The position numbers and the translations under genes are program-made. The notes under the pieces were generated by a model. The model saw only the letters and a program-made list of their open reading frames with translations, was not told the origin of the DNA and ran no database searches. A stretch of 12,743 bases of DNA. Origin: Leptolyngbyaceae cyanobacterium M65_K2018_010 (GTDB lineage: Bacteria > Cyanobacteriota > Cyanobacteriia > Phormidesmidales > Phormidesmidaceae). Location: NCBI GenBank assembly GCA_015295885.1, contig DVEE01000465.1, forward strand, positions 1 through 12,743. The letters are read 5' to 3'. Below are positions 1-6,485 of the stretch, one piece after another (position 1 is the first letter of the stretch; each line of letters starts with the position of its first letter).

Positions 1-1129
1 CAATTTGTTTGCCCCACTGCAAGGGGGTATTGCAGGCGTGGGCCCAGGCCGCGGCGACGTGCGGGGCGGTGTGATCTCCGCCGATGGCATCAATGCCGCC
101 GTACTGCTCAATCAGTTGCAGTTGCTTCTCCGCATCGAGGACTATGCCGTTGAGAAAGGTCATCTCGTTAAAGGAACCGGTGATGGTACCTTCCATGCTG
201 GCCCCGTTGTCGCCCCAGATATAGAAGACGAGCGTGTTTTCCAGGTCGCCCATCTCCTCAATGGCGTCGAGCAAGCGACCTACGTTCCAGTCAGCATTCT
301 CCTGAAAACCGGCATAAACCTCCATTTGTCTGACATAGAGTTGCCTCTGGGCATCACTGAGGGAATCCCAGGCAGGGAAAAGGTCTGGGCGCTCGGTCAG
401 TTCTGTATCCGGAGGAATAATCCCGAGCTGTTTCTGCCGCGCAAATATTTCCTCCCGCATCTTGTCCCACCCTTGGTCGAACTTGCCCTTGTACTTGTCA
501 GCCCAATCCTTCGAGACGTGATGGGGGGCGTGGGCGCAGCCGGTGGAGTAGTACATCATCCAAGGCTTTTCTGCGTCCTGGGCGCGAACCGCGTGCAGCC
601 ATTCCACCGCCTTATCGGTGAGGTCATCGGGAAAGTAGTACTGCTGACCCTCCTTACCTGCGGGGACGCCTAGGGTCGAGTTGTCCTGGGTGATGATCGG
701 GTCGTACTGCCCCGCCGCCCCACTCAAAAAGCCCCAGTAGTGATCGAACCCCCAACCTAGAGGCCAGTTGGTGAAGGGACCGGCCGCACCCTGGAGGTTA
801 TCTGGGGTGAGGTGCCACTTGCCAAAGCCGCCGGTGACGTAGCCATTTTCGCTGAGAATTCGGGGAAACGTGGTGCAGCTTCTGGGCCTAGTGGCGGTAT
901 AGCCGGGAAATGGACCCGGATACTCGGCAATGGAGCCGAAGCCTACCCGGTGCTGGTTGCGCCCGGTCAACAGGGCCGCCCGCGTTGGCGAGCAAATCGC
1001 AGTAACGTGAAAGCGGTTATAGGTTAGCCCCATCTGCTGGACGCGGGTGAAGGTGGGGGTATGGATAGGGCCACCAAAGGTATCAATGCTGCCGAACCCG
1101 GCATCATCGATGAGGACGACCAGGATGTT
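1..1129 (-). CDS. Arylsulfatase catalytic region (C-terminal part of a frameshifted fusion; runs off the window)
   Basis: Type I sulfatase, which hydrolyses sulfate esters using a formylglycine made from a cysteine. Reading the minus strand from 1129 gives an uninterrupted frame to base 1. It opens with NILVVLIDDAGFG (the paired Asp binds the metal ion), then CSPTR with its Cys codon at 994-992 (the C-x-P-x-R formylglycine signature), LLTGRN, GKWH, APHH and WGDNGAS. All are hallmarks of the long bacterial arylsulfatases. The C-terminus lies outside the window. This frame has no start of its own: going upstream it meets a TGA at 1180-1178 with no ATG or GTG before 1129, and its first internal ATG (1033) would lose the metal-binding Asp pair. 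It is therefore the continuation of the ORF starting at 1752, shifted by one base in the C7 run at 1136-1130. Family assignment is firm; whether a functional enzyme is made is not. Confidence 0.9.
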
Positions 1130-1752
1130 GGGGGGGCTTTCGGGCCTGGAATCATCGACCAGTCGGCCGCGGAGGCTTCAATGGTGCGACCAGCCGTGCC
1201 ACCAAAGGGGCGATCGGGAATGGGCAGCACGGTGCGATCGGGGTTAAACTTACCCGCCGCCTCCGTCAGGGCCGCTTTAAGGCCCCGTAGCCCCTGTTTG
1301 TCCATGGTGACGACGGACTTGGCGGGGGCGCTAGCCAGGGCTTGCTCTGCCGCCAGCCGATTTTCTTCCTCAACAATGGCCAGAATAACGGCTGTACCGG
1401 GCTTTAGTTTTTCGCCGAGGCCGCTTTCGAGCCCACTTTCGAGCTTATGGCGGGAAAATCGCCCCCCCAGCGCCCCCGCCGCTGCCCCCAGGGCGATAGA
1501 GCCCAGCAACGGTGGAGCAACCAAGCCCACCAGTAGGCCAACTCCGGCCCCCCAGCCCATGCCCCGACGACCTAGGTGATCCCCCGTTTCGCTGACTTTA
1601 ACCTGGCCGCTCTGATCCTGTTCGACCAGGATCATCCCTTCACTTTTGATCTGTTTACTTTTGACCAACTGGGTGAGTTGGTCGAAGTTGTTTCTAGCCG
1701 CCTCAGCCGAGGGATAGCCGGCCATAATCAGAATGCTGTGGGAGTCGCTCAT
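1024..1752 (-). CDS. DUF1269-type glycine-rich membrane domain, N-terminal part of the sulfatase fusion (frameshifted)
   Basis: N-terminal half of the fusion. From ATG 1752 it begins MSDSHSILIMAGYPSAEAA and reads as a DUF1269-like stress/membrane domain: an alpha/beta start, then at about residues 60-99 a Gly/Ala-rich hydrophobic stretch (GAGVGLLVGLVAPPLLGS, GAAAGALGG), then a second alpha/beta segment to about residue 165. After that comes FNPDRTVLPIPDRPFGG, which I recognise as the usual lead-in to this arylsulfatase family, so the same frame carries both domains. Correct frame ends near residue 207. Beyond the C7 run at 1136-1130 the translation turns into Ser/Pro-rich nonsense and stops at 1024. 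A TTG at 1776 would add eight residues, but ATG 1752 with AAGAAGA a few bases upstream is the likelier start. DUF1269 joined to arylsulfatase is, from memory, an existing architecture, for example in actinobacteria. What the membrane part does for the enzyme is unknown. Confidence 0.82.
   Translation of the reverse strand: MSDSHSILIMAGYPSAEAARNNFDQLTQLVKSKQIKSEGMILVEQDQSGQVKVSETGDHLGRRGMGWGAGVGLLVGLVAPPLLGSIALGAAAGALGGRFSRHKLESGLESGLGEKLKPGTAVILAIVEEENRLAAEQALASAPAKSVVTMDKQGLRGLKAALTEAAGKFNPDRTVLPIPDRPFGGTAGRTIEASAADWSMIPGPKAPPTSWSSSSMMPGSAALIPLVALSIPPPSPASSRWG
1130..1136 (-). other. C7 homopolymer: site of the one-base frameshift between DUF1269/linker and sulfatase
   Basis: The minus strand reads AAAG, then seven C, then AACATCCTG. 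Eight C would give Ala-Pro-Pro-Asn-Ile-Leu and join the upstream linker (GPKAPP) directly to the sulfatase start (NILVVLIDD). Seven C sends the linker frame into a non-homologous tail. Possible causes are a sequencing or assembly error, a genuine mutation, slipped-strand phase variation or ribosomal slippage. The sequence alone cannot separate these, although homopolymer error is the simplest. Confidence 0.85.
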
Positions 1753-1854
1753 GGTTAGTCTTCTTGGGGATTGCAAGTTTACAGAAGTGCGTTACTGGAA
1801 GAATGCTTTTAGAAGGAGGTTACCAACCGGGGTAGAAGGGAATTTTCACTGCTC

Positions 1855-1894
1855 TACTGGGTCAGTGGCAGCCCAGTCTACCCAGTACCAGTAG
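1855..1894 (-). promoter_or_regulatory. Clustered ACTGG/CCAGT repeats in the leader of the fusion gene
   Basis: On the plus strand, TACTGGGT (1855-1862) is an exact inverted match to ACCCAGTA (1880-1887). Two more CCAGT copies lie at 1873-1877 and 1888-1892. CTACTGG (1854-1860) can also pair with CCAGTAG (1888-1894), so mutually exclusive hairpins are possible. The cluster is about 105-140 bp upstream of the ATG at 1752. An operator or alternative RNA leader fold is inference only. Confidence 0.35.
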
Positions 1895-2096
1895 CTTAAA
1901 ACTCTCCGCTATCATCGCTTACGCCCGCCCGAAATGACTTATCATTCTGCGACAATATCTGTTAAATTTTGTTTTCTAATATTTCCCCCTTCAAAGTCTA
2001 TAGTTCCGAACTAGAAGAATGGCCTGGTTCGGTGAGGTATAGCCCTGCTAAAAGCTAGACTCAATACGTGCTGACCTTTGCAAGAATTCCAGTCAG

Positions 2097-2125
2097 AAAA
2101 AACTGCCTCGCTTGAAGGAGGCAGT
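2097..2125 (-). terminator. Intrinsic terminator for the small secreted-protein gene
   Basis: On the minus strand an 8-bp perfect stem, ACTGCCTC/GAGGCAGT (2125-2118 with 2109-2102), encloses an 8-nt loop and runs straight into TTTTT (2101-2097). This is a standard Rho-independent layout. It lies about 190 bp past the stop of the 2702-2319 gene and in front of the next minus-strand gene, so it separates the two transcripts. Confidence 0.75.
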
Positions 2126-2318
2126 ATAGGGAATCAGTAGGTGGGTGCAATTAAAAAGATGTAGGTGGGGGTAGAAGGAAGTGATCCTCTGCTTGGGGGC
2201 TTCATCGTGAGCCGCTCAGCCAAACGGCATAGCCCTCAAACTCCTTTCTCGGAATTAATTAGACGCGATTAATTAGAGAGGGCTAATCACGAGTATAAAT
2301 CCCCTGATTGTTGAGCTG

Positions 2319-2702
2319 TCAGGAGACAAACTCAACTTCCACAAAGTTTGAACCATTCGTCAGCAAAAGCACGTTATTCCAGTAAACAAAATACCAGCGG
2401 ACGCCATCGTAGTCGATGTAGAAATAATCTACCGTAGGGTCGTATTCAATGGCAAAGACCTCATTCTCGATCAGGATGCCATCCTTCTCGTCGAAGCAAG
2501 CTGTTGCCTCGGTTACATAGGTTACATCAGTATTAGCCGTTGGCATTTCAGCAATGTCAGTTACACAACTGACTTGCGCCAATAGTAGGGGGACTGTAGG
2601 TGCTGAAGCAGAGGCCGAAGTAACAGTTTGGGTGATGCCGATGGTTGCCATTAAAACACTAGAGATAACTGGAGCCAGTGAATTTGGTAGGGGTGGAATC
2701 AT
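2319..2702 (-). CDS. Small secreted protein of unknown function (127 aa)
   Basis: I do not recognise a family. The ATG at 2702 is preceded by AAAGAG at a suitable distance. The N-terminus (MIPPLPNSLAPVISSVLMA, then TIGITQTVTSASASA) looks like a Sec signal peptide, though it lacks the usual positive charge; starting at Met18 is possible. The mature part has two cysteines (in VSCVTD and TACFDE, possibly a disulfide), many acidic and aromatic residues (VFAIEYDP, DYFYIDYDG, VRWYFVYW) and no Lys/Arg-rich region. It ends in VEVEFVS. An all-beta extracytoplasmic domain is plausible (inference). It stands alone, 113 bp after the alpha/beta hydrolase gene and followed by its own terminator. The surrounding DNA is visibly more A+T-rich than the neighbouring genes. 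Confidence 0.7.
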   Translation of the reverse strand: MIPPLPNSLAPVISSVLMATIGITQTVTSASASAPTVPLLLAQVSCVTDIAEMPTANTDVTYVTEATACFDEKDGILIENEVFAIEYDPTVDYFYIDYDGVRWYFVYWNNVLLLTNGSNFVEVEFVS

Positions 2703-2793
2703 GGATTAACTCTTTGTCGAGTAAAGTGAACTTATTGTAAATCTGTCTGGTATTTTCAGGGCATTCTTTAATGATTTTCTAATATCCTGATGG

Positions 2794-2812
2794 AAAAATA
2801 GGGTGGCTATTT
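2794..2812 (-). terminator. Weak intrinsic terminator after the DUF1400 hydrolase gene
   Basis: Just past the stop at 2816 the minus strand reads AAATAG, a 5-nt loop CCACC, CTATTT, then two further T before CC. This is a 6-bp A/T-rich stem merged with a T-tract. Its position is right for ending the 6367-2816 operon, but it is thermodynamically weak. Confidence 0.4.
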
Positions 2813-2815
2813 AAA

Positions 2816-4528
2816 CTAATCAAATAGCTCCGAGCGCCAGGGTTCAGGTAGTTCGCGAACCAGATAACGTTTGAAGGGAGATTGGCTAACGGCTTCTACA
2901 TAGGCCGATCGCAAAAAGGGCTGGTAGGCTGAGTCACCCTCTAAATAAACCTTGGCAAAGGCTACAATCAGAGCCTTGGTGAGGTCACGGTTCAGCACTT
3001 GTTCCTCTTGAATGCTTTGGTCATAGTGGCGATCGACGTGAAACATGGTGTCTAGCATGCGGGTCAAACCCGCCGTATGGGAGGTATTTTCAAACAGATA
3101 AAAGTATTTTTCCTGCGTAGTTAGCCAGCTAAAGGCGTCTACCTGTTCGGGCACGGCTGGGGCCACAATATCAAACCCTCCGGCTGAAATTACCGTGGGA
3201 ATTTGAATCCGTCGAATGCCCGATGGCCCCAAAAAATTAGAAACTGGCGCATAGGTTAAGACCAGCCTGACCCGTGGGTCCCGCACTCCATCTACCCCCA
3301 AGCGTTGGATCACTTGCGGTTCATCCAGCAGTTCTAAGGCGCGGCATTCTAGCAACTCGGCGGCATCGAGCAGAATGTTTTCTGCAGGAGTGCATGTTTG
3401 GGCCAAGCGGTCAAAATCAATGGTGGCTCCAGCCAAGGCTAGGGCGGTGTATCCTCCAAAGGAATGCCCCACCACGGCAACCTGGTTGAGATTTAACTTG
3501 CCTTGATATTGAGTGGCATTCTGTCGTTCCAACTGATCGAGCAGGAAAGTAATATCCAGGGGGCGGTCGATAAACTCCGAAACCTTAAACAGTTGATTGG
3601 AAAGGCCCTCGAAGAGGGCTTGCTTTTGCACGTCATCACTGCCGATGTGCTCGGGTATGGCTACGGCAAAACCGTAGCTGGCGATTATCCCAGCGTCTAA
3701 AAAGTTATTTTGGGAGGCGCCTAAACCGTGGGAAATCACCACGATTGGCAGAGAGCCTGAAACGGCTGCGAGGTTTTCCGGGATAAACAGAATCACCGGA
3801 TAGGTGCGATTATTTCGGGATGCATCCACTAAGGTGAAATCAATGCGGCGAGTCGGGTAGGGGCCCGGTTGAAAAAGATTGGGCAGGGCGGCCAGATCAA
3901 AAGCTGGGGGTGAGGCCGCATCCGCAGCGGACTGCGCTGCCACAGCGTTGATGAGTGCTTCTGTTTCATCCACCTCGGCTTCGGCCTGCCGTACCAGGGT
4001 GAGTATCTTGCCCAGATCGAGTTGAATGGTCTGGGAAGGGAATTTTTGCATCACCTCTAGAGCGGAAACTTCGCCATCATCTGCGGCGGCCATAATGAGG
4101 GCAGATCGCAGGGCTAGACCGCCATTGAGCCGAGCGTCGGTTTGCATAAACTCACCCACAAAGTTAATCGAGCGCGCTCCCATAGGGCTGTACAAAAACT
4201 GACTCAGGGGAAAAGCCTTAGCCGATCGCGTTTTAGTGAGCGCTGTTTTCAGCTCCTCCTGGCGCTCTGGGGTGAGCCGACGCAGAAAAGGCACCAGGGC
4301 GGCATCGACCTCACCCTGGGTGGCAAACCGCTCTAGGGCATCGACGGGAATCGACAAGCTCAACAGAGAATAGTCCAACCAAATTTGCTCAGCCGCCCAA
4401 CTTTTGACCTGGGTGCTAGCCAGGGCAGAAAGACTGGCTAGCCAGGCTAATAGGGCGTAGGCCCAACCCCTAGGGGACCTGGGAAGCCCTGGGCGGCGGC
4501 GCAAAGGATCGTGATTGGCGGTTGGCAT
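2816..4528 (-). CDS. Secreted alpha/beta hydrolase with N-terminal DUF1400 domain (570 aa)
   Basis: Probable serine esterase/lipase of the cyanobacterial DUF1400 type, distantly like the dienelactone/PAF-acetylhydrolase group; substrate unknown. The N-terminus has an Arg-rich n-region followed by AYALLAWLASLSALAS, a signal peptide or anchor. Residues about 45-185 (AAEQIWLDYSLLSLSIPVDA onward, to QTIQLDLGKILTLV) are the DUF1400 region. The hydrolase fold follows, with VVISHGLGASQNN (oxyanion-hole HG), the nucleophile elbow VVGHSFGGYTA (Ser356, codon 3463-3461), a likely acid in SAGGFDIVAP (Asp453) and a likely base in FENTSHT (His484), so the triad appears intact. It is last in a run of closely spaced genes, starting 62 bp after the MarC-type gene, and is probably co-transcribed. 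The ATG at 4528 has no clear Shine-Dalgarno, which is common in cyanobacteria. Confidence 0.9.
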   Translation of the reverse strand: MPTANHDPLRRRPGLPRSPRGWAYALLAWLASLSALASTQVKSWAAEQIWLDYSLLSLSIPVDALERFATQGEVDAALVPFLRRLTPERQEELKTALTKTRSAKAFPLSQFLYSPMGARSINFVGEFMQTDARLNGGLALRSALIMAAADDGEVSALEVMQKFPSQTIQLDLGKILTLVRQAEAEVDETEALINAVAAQSAADAASPPAFDLAALPNLFQPGPYPTRRIDFTLVDASRNNRTYPVILFIPENLAAVSGSLPIVVISHGLGASQNNFLDAGIIASYGFAVAIPEHIGSDDVQKQALFEGLSNQLFKVSEFIDRPLDITFLLDQLERQNATQYQGKLNLNQVAVVGHSFGGYTALALAGATIDFDRLAQTCTPAENILLDAAELLECRALELLDEPQVIQRLGVDGVRDPRVRLVLTYAPVSNFLGPSGIRRIQIPTVISAGGFDIVAPAVPEQVDAFSWLTTQEKYFYLFENTSHTAGLTRMLDTMFHVDRHYDQSIQEEQVLNRDLTKALIVAFAKVYLEGDSAYQPFLRSAYVEAVSQSPFKRYLVRELPEPWRSELFD

Positions 4529-4590
4529 AGGATAAGCCGATTAAATTGGGGCAGCCTGGTGGCTGTTGAGAAGTATGGTGGAGGGAAAGT

Positions 4591-5271
4591 TCAAAGCTGT
4601 TTCAGCACGGCTGGCGTAATCAAGTTGGCGATAATATCCGTAATGCCCGTCACCATAAACTGCACCCCAATAGAAGCCACCAGCAGGCCCAAAATACGAG
4701 TTAGAATGCTGAGCCCCACATCCCCTAAAACCTTTTGAAACCAACGCCCGGATTGAAAAATCAAAAAGGTGAGTAGGGAAATCAGGGCAATGACAATCGA
4801 AAACCCAACCAGCAGTTCATACTGCTTTTCGGTTTCGGCCTGGGTGGCATGGAGAATGACATTGGCAATCACCCCAGGGCCGACTAAAAGGGGCATAGCC
4901 AGGGGAATTACAATCTTTCGGTAGATCGACTGGGCTTGCTTCAGGCTGCTGCCCTGGTCCTGGCTGACGATTTCCTTCGCCTGTTTGGTGGCATCCCCCA
5001 TGGTGAGGTTAATGCCAATCAGTAACAACAAAATGCCCCCGGCAATACGGAAGGCCGAGATGCTAATGCCAAAGAATTTGAGCAGGGGGGAGCCAGTGAA
5101 CAAGAAGAGAATGAGCAGACCAAAAACCGTGAGGGAGATCAAAAACGCAATCCACCGCTGCACCGCTCGCCGCTCGCCCGCAGTATAGCCAATAAAAATA
5201 GGCAGCACCCCCAGGGGGTTCAGGAGGGCAAACAGAGTAGTAGCAAAGGAAACCTGTAGGGGTAAATTCAT
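4591..5271 (-). CDS. MarC family (UPF0056) inner-membrane protein (226 aa)
   Basis: Polytopic inner-membrane protein of the MarC/NAAT family. Members are small six-helix proteins, mostly without proven substrates, though a few archaeal ones were reported to carry neutral amino acids. The opening VSFATTLFALLNPLGVLPIF is diagnostic: an Asn-Pro-Leu-Gly motif in the first helix. Hydrophobic segments follow at IAFLISLTVFGLLILFLF, AFRIAGGILLLLIGINLTMG, IVIPLAMPLLVGPGVIANVI (second Pro-Gly motif), LLVGFSIVIALISLLTFLI and ILTRILGLLVASIGVQFMV. Length is normal for the family. The gene begins 14 bp after the stop of the small SYAGVARR gene, so it should share its transcript. No strong Shine-Dalgarno precedes the ATG at 5271. 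Family assignment is secure; the cargo is unknown. Confidence 0.92.
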   Translation of the reverse strand: MNLPLQVSFATTLFALLNPLGVLPIFIGYTAGERRAVQRWIAFLISLTVFGLLILFLFTGSPLLKFFGISISAFRIAGGILLLLIGINLTMGDATKQAKEIVSQDQGSSLKQAQSIYRKIVIPLAMPLLVGPGVIANVILHATQAETEKQYELLVGFSIVIALISLLTFLIFQSGRWFQKVLGDVGLSILTRILGLLVASIGVQFMVTGITDIIANLITPAVLKQL

Positions 5272-5285
5272 GGGGTTGGGCTAAC

Positions 5286-5600
5286 CTATTGAACATTGAC
5301 AACCACGTACTGGTTGCCGGAGGGCTGGTAATAGGTGGCGCCACACTGGTAGAGCGAGGTGCCATTGATGACCACGCTGGTACAGCCCACGGGTAAGGTG
5401 GCGGCGTAGATGGAGGTGGCATAGATCATGCGCCGGGTGGTGCGGCGAGCTACCCCGGCATAGCTGAGCGGAGTAAAGGGCAAACCAATGATCGCTTCTG
5501 CCTTTTGGCTGACTAATTGGGTACTTAAGGTTCCATCCATAACCAGCCCGGCCAGTAGCAGACCACAGGTGGTAAAAATCACGCCATTGATACCTTTCAT
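5286..5600 (-). CDS. Small exported SYAGVARR-motif protein (104 aa), downstream partner of the DUF2092 gene
   Basis: Function unknown. An N-terminal hydrophobic segment (GVIFTTCGLLLAGLVM, residues 6-21) suggests a signal peptide or anchor. Residues 37-53 are IIGLPFTPLSYAGVARR, followed by TTRRMIYATSIYAA and then a compact C-terminal module with LPVGC, VVINGTSLYQCG, TYYQP and YVVVNV. The two cysteines (73 and 86) could pair. I recall similar C-terminal modules in small exported proteins often found next to DUF2092 genes in proteobacteria (memory, not searched). The start is strongly supported: AAGGAG at 5613-5608 lies 7 nt before the ATG, overlapping the last codons of the DUF2092 gene whose stop ends 2 bp upstream, so translation is likely coupled. 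The 17-residue block recurs at the C-terminus of the 10754-11296 protein. Confidence 0.82.
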   Translation of the reverse strand: MKGINGVIFTTCGLLLAGLVMDGTLSTQLVSQKAEAIIGLPFTPLSYAGVARRTTRRMIYATSIYAATLPVGCTSVVINGTSLYQCGATYYQPSGNQYVVVNVQ

Positions 5601-5602
5601 GG

Positions 5603-6367
5603 TTATTCTCCTTGGGGGGGTAAGTAATCTTCCACATCACTGGCGGGCACCTCTTCGACCTTCACCGCTCCGACGGGGGGAGTAAAGGTAAATTGGCCGC
5701 TGGTAAATTGGGGATTCAGATTCCAGTCTCGGAGCCGGACTGAATACTGGGGAGCAGAGGTCACCCACTTACTGGCAATCACATACTTCATCGGTAAAGG
5801 GGTGCTGCCCGTTTGAACCCAGAGTTGCCAGTCCACATCGTCTTCCCGAAAGGCCAGATGGTGGCACTCAATACCGTTGACGTAGGCGGTGCCCATGTAG
5901 GTGCTACTGTTGACTCCCTCAGAAAGAATGGCGTAGGGGTCGACAAAGAGAAAGTCTCCCCCAGGAGCTGGAATGCCCGTGCGGGACTCAAAGGCTAATT
6001 GGGAATAGACGTTGCTATTTTTGCCGTAGAGGGTCAGGGTGGTGCCGTCAAAGATCAATTCAGCATTGGCCACAGGGCCTTGGCGTGTGACTCGAAATTG
6101 ATTCGGTCGCTGCACGGCCAGGGTCTGAAAGCTACTGAATTGGAGTAATTGGCCAGATCGGTTGAGAATTTCAAAGTCCACATCGGCATTCACGGTGAAC
6201 CGTGGGGTCTGGGCCAAGTAATTAGACATGTCCTGCAGAATACGGGTAGCTTCGGGGTCGAGGCCGTCAGCCCTGGCCGCCGGTGGGGTGCTTATCCCCA
6301 GGGTTAGGGCTACGCCCAAAGCCAACCAGATTCCACTCGATGAAGGTATCAAACTCGGTTTTTTCAT
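5603..6367 (-). CDS. DUF2092 domain periplasmic protein (254 aa)
   Basis: Secreted protein resembling the DUF2092 family, thought to share the LolA/LppX-like half-barrel fold that binds lipids or lipoproteins (family knowledge; role here inferred). From ATG 6367 it starts MKKPSLIPSSSGIW with a hydrophobic core, GIWLALGVALTLGIS, and a signal-peptidase-like site at AARADG. The mature part has the family pattern: an early helix (RILQDMSNYLAQ), then beta strands with VNADVDFEI, LAVQRPNQFRV, LIFDGTTLTLYG, GIECHHLAFREDDVDWQLWV, PLPMKYVIAS and FTFTPPVGAVKV. The frame is open further upstream to 6448, but the added residues precede the signal peptide and GGA lies just before ATG 6367, so I chose the shorter start. 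It heads the run with the SYAGVARR gene (2-bp gap), MarC and the hydrolase. Confidence 0.86.
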   Translation of the reverse strand: MKKPSLIPSSSGIWLALGVALTLGISTPPAARADGLDPEATRILQDMSNYLAQTPRFTVNADVDFEILNRSGQLLQFSSFQTLAVQRPNQFRVTRQGPVANAELIFDGTTLTLYGKNSNVYSQLAFESRTGIPAPGGDFLFVDPYAILSEGVNSSTYMGTAYVNGIECHHLAFREDDVDWQLWVQTGSTPLPMKYVIASKWVTSAPQYSVRLRDWNLNPQFTSGQFTFTPPVGAVKVEEVPASDVEDYLPPQGE

Positions 6368-6465
6368 GTTTCCAAAACCAATAGGTAGTTTTTTGGGTTC
6401 AAGGGCTGACGTGGCAGAAAAAAATGATTTGATGAAACCTGTTCTCAAGCCAATTTCTTCTGCCT

Positions 6466-6485
6466 AAAAAATTACTGCTGTAATT
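6466..6485 (-). terminator. Weak intrinsic terminator overlapping the stop of the DUF1254 gene
   Basis: On the minus strand AATTAC-AGCA-GTAATT forms a 6-bp stem with a 4-nt loop and is followed by TTTT (6469-6466). The TAA stop of the DUF1254 gene lies inside the second arm. The geometry is right but the stem is all weak pairs but one, so termination may be partial, leaving readthrough into the DUF2092 gene. Confidence 0.4.

Larger units (their letters stand above)
1753..2318. other. 566-bp intergenic region upstream of the DUF1269-sulfatase gene
   Basis: No coding frame was recognised on either strand. The part near 1752 holds a cluster of ACTGG/CCAGT repeats (1855-1894). An A+T-rich stretch at about 1955-2000 is the likely promoter zone for the minus-strand fusion gene, though I cannot assign -35 and -10 boxes with confidence. 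At 2097-2125 lies the terminator of the upstream gene. A 10-bp direct repeat, ATTAATTAGA, occurs at 2254-2263 and 2268-2277. Confidence 0.6.

Noticed and set aside
5..673. Long plus-strand ORF (222 aa) at the window start
   Set aside because: It is the antisense shadow of the sulfatase, whose minus-strand frame shows all family motifs. The plus-strand product matches nothing I know.
1061..1579. 172-aa plus-strand ORF
   Set aside because: Antisense to the DUF1269 domain; rich in Arg/Pro/Ser as expected of a high-G+C shadow frame.
1811..1820. Plus-strand AGAAGGAGGT as a Shine-Dalgarno
   Set aside because: No start codon at a suitable distance and no plus-strand coding frame behind it.
4529..4590. 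CAGCC-ACCA-GGCTG hairpin between the MarC and hydrolase genes
   Set aside because: Five pairs with no T-run; consistent with chance and with the two genes being co-transcribed.
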